Assembly (NCBI GenBank): GCA_050747865.1
Contig: JBOGJI010000191.1
Coordinates: forward strand, 1-11,360
DNA length: 11,360 nt
DNA from: JBOGJI01 sp050747865
GTDB lineage: Bacteria; Acidobacteriota; Thermoanaerobaculia; Multivoradales; JAHEKO01
Reading direction: 5' to 3'
This document shows positions 7,239-11,360 of the stretch, piece after piece; position 1 is the stretch's first letter; each line of letters starts with the position of its first letter. Below the pieces are notes generated by a model, which had not been told where the DNA came from, ran no database searches, and worked only from the letters and a program-made list of their open reading frames with translations. A program made the translations under genes and the position numbers.

Positions 7239-10203
7239 GCTCCTCCTCCCAGGCCGGATCGGGATTGCGCAGTCCTGCCAGATACGTGGTGCGCGGGCGG
7301 GTGTCGAGCTCGGCGAGCAGGGAATAGTTGCGGGGATCGCGCTTGGCCTCGGCCACCTGCGAGCGCTGGTCGCGGATGTCGCCGAAGCGGATGGCGCCGG
7401 CGGCGCAGGTCTGCTGGCAGGCCGTCTGGACGTCGCCGTCGGCGAGCGGCCGGCCGGCGCGAGCCGCCGTGGCCTCCCCCTCGCGGATGCGCTGCAGGCA
7501 GTAGGTGCACTTCTCCATGACGCCACGTGAGCGCACGGTGACGTCCGGGTTCATCGCCAGCCGCACCACCTCGGGCGTGTCCTTGGTGTAGTTGAAGAAG
7601 TTGAAGCGGCGCACCTTGTAGGGGCAGTTGTTGGAGCAGTAGCGGGTGCCGATGCAGCGGTTGTAGACCATGACGTTCAGACCCTGCGCGTCGTGCACCG
7701 TGGCCGCCACCGGGCAGACCTCCTCACAGGGGGCGGTCTCGCAGTGCATGCACGGCACCGGCTGGAAGACCATGGCCGGCGCCTCTTTGGAGCCCGAGAA
7801 GTAGCGATCGACCCGCAGCCAGTGCATCTCGCGGTTGTGCCGTACCTGCTCGGGGCCGACCACCGGGATGTTGTTCTCCGCCTGGCAGGCGACGACGCAG
7901 GCATTGCAGCCGGTGCAGGCATTCAAGTCGATGGTCATCCCCCACTGCGGCGAGCTCGAGTAGTCGTGGTCGTCGGGATAGAGCGGCTTGGGCTCGATGT
8001 GGCCGTCGTGGTGAGTGGCGAAGTGGGGGTCTTCGCGGAATGTCTCGACGCTGGCCTCGCGGATCAGGTCGCGGCCCACCAGCTCGTGGTGCTCCTGGGT
8101 CTGCGCCAGGTCGTGCTTCTCGCCGGTCCGGGTCACCCGCACCCCGGAGACGAACCCGGGATCCGTGGACGGCCGCAGCGGGTAGACGTCGGCGCCGACG
8201 CCGTCGCCCACCCGGCCGGCGGCCTGGCGCCCGTAGCCCAGCTCCACGGCGATCGAGCCGTCGGCCTGGCCCGGCAGGATCCACGCCGGCAGCTCTACAG
8301 AGCTCCCGGCCAGCTCGAGCCGTACGACATCACCGTTCTCGACGCCCAGCTCCCCCGCCGTCGCCTCGGACATGAGCGCGGCGTTCCCCCAGGTGAGCTT
8401 GGTGACCGGGTCGGGCAGCTCCTGCAGCCAGGAGTTGTTGGCGAAGCGGCCGTCGTAGAGCGAGCGCGAGGGCTGGAAGGTCAGCTCGTAGCCGTCGCCG
8501 GCCCGGCGGGCGGCACACCGGGAGAACGCCTCGCCCGCGGCGGCCGGGTCGACGCTCGCCTCCACCGGCGCCGGGGCGCTGGCGGCGAGCACACCGTCGT
8601 GCAGCACGCGGCGCCAGGCGGTGACGTCATCGCCGATCAGGCTCGTCCAGGTCTCACGCACCAGGTCGGCTCCCGAGCGCTCCTCGCCGGTGGCGAGCAG
8701 CGCCAGCAGCTCGACGGTGCTGCGCCCGCCATAGAGCGGCGCGATCAATGGCTGGACTACGCTCGCGGTGCCGTCGGCGGCGCGCGCGTCGCCCCAGGCC
8801 TCGAGGAAATGGGTCTCCGGCAGATGCCATTCGGCGCGGCGCGCGGTCTCGTCCAGCCGCGAGCCCAGGTGCACCACGTGCGGCACTTCGCCCATCGCCG
8901 CGGCGAAGCGGAGATCCGCCGGCGCGCTGTGGGCCGGGTTGCCGCCGAGGACGACCAGGTCGGAGATCTCGCCGCCCGCCATCGCGCGGGTGAGCGCCGC
9001 CAGGTCGGGCGTGCTCGGAAGCGCGGCGTCCACCGGCTCGTGCAGCGTCACGGCGGTGCCCCAGGAGCCCAGGCCGGCGTGGAGGGCGGCGGCCAGGGCG
9101 TGGACCTCCGGCGGTTGCCCGCCGCCGACCGCCACCAGGGCGCCGGATCCCGCCGCCGCCAGGCTCTCGGCGATGAGCGCGGCGCGGCGCCGCACCGCGT
9201 CCGGCAGCGCCTGTGCCGAGCCCACGGCGCCGGGCACCGCCACGCCGCGGCGCAGCAGCTCCGCCGCCACAGCGGCGAGGAAGGGACCGGCCAGCGCGCT
9301 CTTGAGCGGCAGGCGGTGGTCGGCGTTGGCGCCGGTCAGGGTGTAGGTGCTCTCGACGGCGTAGAGGCGGGGGAAGCGCCGCGCCTGCGGCCTACGCGCC
9401 ACCGCCCATTCGCGCGTGTGGCGCAGGGCTTCGGGCTCGGTCCCCAGCAGGTCGCAGTCGAGGGCGAGAACGGTCTGCGCCCGGTCGAGATGGTAGAGCG
9501 GCTGCGCGGCACGCCCGAACAGCCGCTGGCAGCCGCGGATCGCGCTCTCCTCGTTGACCGGCGACCAGGCCACGACTCGCGCCTCGGGGAATCGCCGACG
9601 CAGCTCGGCGGTGAGGCGGGCGAGCGTCGGTGAGGCGTGCGGCTCGACGAGTAGCGCCAGCCCGCGCCCGCCGTTCTCGGTGAGCGCCGCCGCCCGCTCC
9701 TGCCAGAAGTCCACGAAGACTCTCCAGGTCGCCGGGAAGGCCTCGCCAACTTCGCCACGCCGTTGTGGCTCGCGGGTGCGATCGGGGTCATAGAGCTCCA
9801 GCAGCGACGCCTGCATCCAGGCGTTCGCGGCGCCCCGCGTCGCCGGGTGGAGGCGGTTGCCCTCGATCTTGGTGGGGCGCTCCTCGTGGCTCTCGACGAC
9901 CAGCCCGTAGGCGGCGAGCCCGAGGGCCCAGGTGGTGGCGTAGTGGCGCGGGATGCCCGGCGTCACCTCCGGCGGGGCGTCGACGTAGGGGACGATGTAG
10001 CTCTCCGGACGGCGGCAGGCGGCGAGCCCGGCGAACGCCATCGACGCGCCCATGATCTGCAGCATGGTGCGGCGGCTCACCCCGTCGGGCGGCTCGGAGG
10101 CGCCGGAAGCGAACTCCTCCGCCAGCCCGGCGAGCGCCGGCGAGTCGTAGAGCCGCTCCAGGCTCCGCCAATAGGCCTTGTCCGCCCGCCGGTCGTCGCT
10201 CAT
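7231..10203 (-). CDS. actB: Alternative complex III subunit ActB, molybdopterin-fold and Fe-S fusion protein
   Basis: 990 aa from ATG at 10203, overlapping the actA stop as ATGA. The N-terminus has the ActB hallmark YWRSLERL (11-18), then a twin-arginine signal (RR at 44-45, SRRTMLQIMGASMAFAGLAAC) ending at Cys63. Residues about 70-690 form the B1 part, related to molybdopterin oxidoreductases; in characterised ACIII this part lacks the cofactor. From about 756 the B2 ferredoxin part carries four cluster motifs: C763/C766/C769/C773, C818/C821/C826/C830, C850/C856/C860 and C899/C902/C929/C933. Fifteen cysteines match the family's three [4Fe-4S] plus one [3Fe-4S] clusters. MVYNRCIGTRYCSNNCPYK and RSRGVMEKCTYC are near-diagnostic for ActB. 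It wires electrons between ActA hemes and a membrane subunit on the periplasmic face. The usual membrane partner ActC is not encoded next to it. The longer upstream frame was rejected because it lies within actA. Confidence 0.95.
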   Translation of the reverse strand: MSDDRRADKAYWRSLERLYDSPALAGLAEEFASGASEPPDGVSRRTMLQIMGASMAFAGLAACRRPESYIVPYVDAPPEVTPGIPRHYATTWALGLAAYGLVVESHEERPTKIEGNRLHPATRGAANAWMQASLLELYDPDRTREPQRRGEVGEAFPATWRVFVDFWQERAAALTENGGRGLALLVEPHASPTLARLTAELRRRFPEARVVAWSPVNEESAIRGCQRLFGRAAQPLYHLDRAQTVLALDCDLLGTEPEALRHTREWAVARRPQARRFPRLYAVESTYTLTGANADHRLPLKSALAGPFLAAVAAELLRRGVAVPGAVGSAQALPDAVRRRAALIAESLAAAGSGALVAVGGGQPPEVHALAAALHAGLGSWGTAVTLHEPVDAALPSTPDLAALTRAMAGGEISDLVVLGGNPAHSAPADLRFAAAMGEVPHVVHLGSRLDETARRAEWHLPETHFLEAWGDARAADGTASVVQPLIAPLYGGRSTVELLALLATGEERSGADLVRETWTSLIGDDVTAWRRVLHDGVLAASAPAPVEASVDPAAAGEAFSRCAARRAGDGYELTFQPSRSLYDGRFANNSWLQELPDPVTKLTWGNAALMSEATAGELGVENGDVVRLELAGSSVELPAWILPGQADGSIAVELGYGRQAAGRVGDGVGADVYPLRPSTDPGFVSGVRVTRTGEKHDLAQTQEHHELVGRDLIREASVETFREDPHFATHHDGHIEPKPLYPDDHDYSSSPQWGMTIDLNACTGCNACVVACQAENNIPVVGPEQVRHNREMHWLRVDRYFSGSKEAPAMVFQPVPCMHCETAPCEEVCPVAATVHDAQGLNVMVYNRCIGTRYCSNNCPYKVRRFNFFNYTKDTPEVVRLAMNPDVTVRSRGVMEKCTYCLQRIREGEATAARAGRPLADGDVQTACQQTCAAGAIRFGDIRDQRSQVAEAKRDPRNYSLLAELDTRPRTTYLAGLRNPDPAWEEELA
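7240..7249 (-). promoter_or_regulatory. Ribosome binding site deciding the TTG start of actE
   Basis: A GGAGGAGGAG run sits immediately before the TTG at 7238, inside the last codons of actB. It supports starting actE at this TTG rather than at any codon further upstream in the frame, where the translation is arginine-rich antisense-like sequence. Confidence 0.65.
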
Positions 10204-10847
10204 CGATGGCACCCACTGCAGTCGAGAGGTGGGGCGATGCCGCGCTCGGCGGCCAGACGCGCGCCCGCCTCGAGCTGATCGGCCGGCGGCGCCCAGGCGG
10301 TGTCGAAGACCGCCTCCTGGGGCCGCAGCTCCGCCGCGGGATGGCGGTGGCAGTCGAGGCACCAGCTCATGCTCAGGGGCTTCACCTGCCTGACGCGATC
10401 CATCACCGCCACGTCACCGTGGCAGGAGGCGCAGCCGACGCCGGCGCGCACATGGGCGCTGTGGTCGAAATAGGCGTATTGCGGCAGGGCGTGTACCCGC
10501 ACCCAGCGCAGCGGACGGCCGCTCGCCGCGCTGGCGCGCAGCGGCTCGAGAGTCGCCATATCCTGCCCCACCAGCCGGTGGCAGTTCATGCAGGTGGCGG
10601 TGGACGGGACACTGGCGACGGGCGCTCTCTCCACGCCGACGTGGCAGTAGCGGCAATCGATGCGCAGGTCGCCCGCGTGCAGGCGATGGCTGAACGGAAC
10701 CGGCTGTACGGGGGTGTAGCCCACGTCCGTGTACCACGGGGAGAAGTAGTACCAGACGCCGGCGGTCACGACGATCAGGACCAGCGGCAGCCCGACCCCA
10801 AGTGCCAGCGGTAGCTTGTTGAGCCACTTGGGGAAGATCTGCGCCAC
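10200..10847 (-). CDS. actA: Alternative complex III subunit ActA, pentaheme cytochrome c
   Basis: 215 aa from GTG at 10847. An N-terminal helix (about 14-33) anchors the protein. Five CxxCH motifs follow at 65-69, 86-90, 139-143, 163-167 and 210-214, the last ending one residue before the stop as in other ActA proteins. Histidines upstream of hemes 1 and 3 (FSHRLHAGD at 52-60, FDHSAH at 127-132) are probable distal ligands, the arrangement of class III/NrfH-like multiheme cytochromes. In ACIII the ActA hemes form a chain between ActB clusters and the monoheme cytochromes. It is the first gene after the promoter at 10910-10938. The start has no close ribosome site: GAGGAGG ends 14 bases upstream. 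No in-frame ATG lies nearby, so the GTG is the best choice, with some doubt. Confidence 0.93.
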   Translation of the reverse strand: MAQIFPKWLNKLPLALGVGLPLVLIVVTAGVWYYFSPWYTDVGYTPVQPVPFSHRLHAGDLRIDCRYCHVGVERAPVASVPSTATCMNCHRLVGQDMATLEPLRASAASGRPLRWVRVHALPQYAYFDHSAHVRAGVGCASCHGDVAVMDRVRQVKPLSMSWCLDCHRHPAAELRPQEAVFDTAWAPPADQLEAGARLAAERGIAPPLDCSGCHR

Positions 10848-10909
10848 GTCAGTCGCGTTGGCCTCCTCGGCCGGATGGATGTCGTGAGTACCTGTCGAAA
10901 AGTGCGGGA

Positions 10910-10938
10910 AGGATAGGAAGACGGCTCATATGTGTCAA
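10910..10938 (-). promoter_or_regulatory. Sigma70-type promoter for the actA operon
   Basis: Reading the minus strand, TTGACA (10938-10933, a perfect -35) is followed by 17 bases and TATCCT (10915-10910, 4 of 6 matches to -10). The -35 box contains the yidD stop codon. Transcription would start near 10903, giving a leader of about 55 bases before the actA GTG. It is the only intergenic stretch upstream of eight coupled genes, which supports its role. No operator palindrome is obvious. Confidence 0.65.
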
Positions 10939-11237
10939 GCCGGCGGATCCACGGTGCCGGCCGGCGTCCACGGCCCGCAGCGCAGGATACGCCAGACCGC
11001 GAGCGCGGTGCCGCGCGCCGCGCCGCGCCGCCGGATGACCGCCTCACCGTAGTGGCTACAGGTGGGCTCGAAGCGACAACGCACGCCGAAGCGTCCGGAC
11101 AGCGTCACCTGGTACAGATCGATCACGGCCAGCTCGGCGCGAGCGGTGAGCTGCCGCTCCGGCGGCCGCGTCCAGTCGGCGGCGAGGAGCAACCCGGTCA
11201 CGACCGCGGCGGCGATCCGTGCGCGACGCCCGCGCAT
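10935..11237 (-). CDS. yidD: YidD-like membrane protein insertion efficiency factor
   Basis: 100 aa from ATG at 11237. The YidD core is clear: IDLYQVTLSGRFG, then RCRFEPTCSHYGEAVIRRRGAARG with conserved Cys54 and Cys60, then WRILRCGPWTPAG with Cys87. The N-terminus adds an Arg-rich, hydrophobic stretch (residues 1-22), making it longer than the usual 70-90 aa. YidD is thought to work with YidC at the inner membrane. It is normally linked to rnpA and yidC; here it stands alone behind a group II intron end, a sign of insertion or rearrangement. A longer frame from 11285 was rejected because it reads through the intron. AAGGA 7 bases before the ATG is itself intron sequence, so the native start and ribosome site are uncertain. 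Confidence 0.85.
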   Translation of the reverse strand: MRGRRARIAAAVVTGLLLAADWTRPPERQLTARAELAVIDLYQVTLSGRFGVRCRFEPTCSHYGEAVIRRRGAARGTALAVWRILRCGPWTPAGTVDPPA

Positions 11238-11242
11238 TGGTA

Positions 11243-11289
11243 GATCCTTACTGCCTCCCCGCCGTTTGGCGAGGGTTGAAGTCAAGACC
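11243..11289 (-). ncRNA. Group II intron domain VI candidate with bulged branch-point A
   Basis: The basal stem pairs 11289-11284 with 11243-11248, then a G11283 x A11249 mismatch, then A11282-T11250, C11281-G11251 and T11280-A11252. A distal hairpin pairs 7 bases at 11274-11268 with 11263-11257 around an AAAC loop. A11249 is the natural branch-point candidate, about 9 bases from the proposed 3' end, slightly more than the usual 7-8. Confidence 0.5.
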
Positions 11290-11296
11290 CCCTTTC

Positions 11297-11329
11297 AAAC
11301 CGTGCATGCGGATTTCCCGCACACGGCTT
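11297..11329 (-). ncRNA. Group II intron domain V hairpin
   Basis: 33 bases: a 9-pair lower stem (AAGCCGTGT with GCACGGTTT, including G-U pairs), a 2-base bulge (AT) on the 3' side, and a 4-pair upper stem (GCGG/CCGC) capped by GAAAT. The AGC catalytic triad is at the start of the 5' strand. This 9 + bulge + upper stem layout is characteristic of domain V. Confidence 0.72.
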
Positions 11330-11360
11330 ACGGGTGGCCGCTCGGGTCGCGGCATTACGC

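Larger units (their letters stand above)
11238..11360 (-). mobile_element. 3' end of a group II intron (domains V and VI), rest beyond window
   Basis: The minus strand holds a domain V-like hairpin (11329-11297) followed by a domain VI-like stem (11289-11243) and a terminal ...TCTAC near 11240, where intron 3' ends normally read AY. No reverse transcriptase is visible; the remainder would lie past base 11360. Bases 11330-11360 contain no recognisable gene and could be the end of domain IV. The assignment rests on structure and sequence resemblance to bacterial intron domain V. The exact splice junction (about 11240/11239) is inferred. Confidence 0.68.

Noticed and set aside
7693..9633. Long plus-strand open frame of 646 codons
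   Set aside because: It lies wholly opposite actB, whose Fe-S and Tat motifs are unambiguous. The shadow translation has low-complexity Arg/Gly/Val composition.
10849..10929. 26-codon minus-strand ORF ending one base before the actA GTG, a possible leader peptide
   Set aside because: Its ATG lies upstream of the predicted transcription start (about 10903), it has no ribosome site, and the peptide shows no attenuator-like feature.
11257..11274. GC-rich hairpin as a Rho-independent terminator
   Set aside because: There is no T-tract on either strand, and it fits better as the distal part of intron domain VI.
10935..11285. Longer yidD start at 11285 (116 aa)
   Set aside because: The extra 16 residues are translated from the putative intron domain VI and have no YidD similarity.

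Overview
The window is G+C-rich bacterial DNA, roughly two-thirds G+C by eye. Every supported gene lies on the minus strand, so it reads from right to left. The protein set points to an aerobic or microaerobic bacterium with a Gram-negative-type envelope: a Tat-type signal, a lipoprotein signal, many c-type hemes and alternative complex III (ACIII) subunits. I cannot name the phylum from the sequence alone.

Right edge (about 11238-11360): the 3' end of a group II intron, with a clear domain V hairpin and a plausible domain VI. It ends a few bases before a small yidD-like gene (10935-11237). A good sigma70-type promoter (TTGACA, 17 bp spacer, TATCCT) overlaps the yidD stop codon and faces the rest of the window.

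Main region (10847 to beyond base 1): one tightly packed operon of eight genes. Neighbouring genes overlap by 1 to 8 bases, except for one 2-base gap. In order they are: pentaheme cytochrome c (ActA); Fe-S/molybdopterin-fold protein (ActB); monoheme lipoprotein cytochrome c (ActE); a 14-helix cytochrome bd subunit I-like (CydA-like) membrane protein; a membrane-anchored monoheme cytochrome c; a four-helix membrane protein with a C-terminal cytochrome c domain; a protein with two cytochrome c domains and an ethylbenzene-dehydrogenase-type heme domain; and a two-domain universal stress protein with a zinc ribbon and protochlorophyllide-reductase (PCP_red) type helical domains, which runs off the left edge.

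The most interesting point is the combination. The extracytoplasmic ACIII module (ActA, ActB, ActE) is present, but the NrfD-type quinol-binding subunits (ActC, ActF) and ActD are absent. A divergent CydA-like protein sits where they would be expected. It keeps the N-terminal bd heme histidines but lacks the usual quinol-site features, and no CydB follows. I infer a membrane complex in which about ten c-type hemes and four Fe-S clusters connect to a bd-family heme core. It may be an oxygen reductase fed by cytochrome c or another periplasmic donor, or a complex III-like enzyme with a replaced membrane core. Direction of electron flow and substrate cannot be read from sequence.
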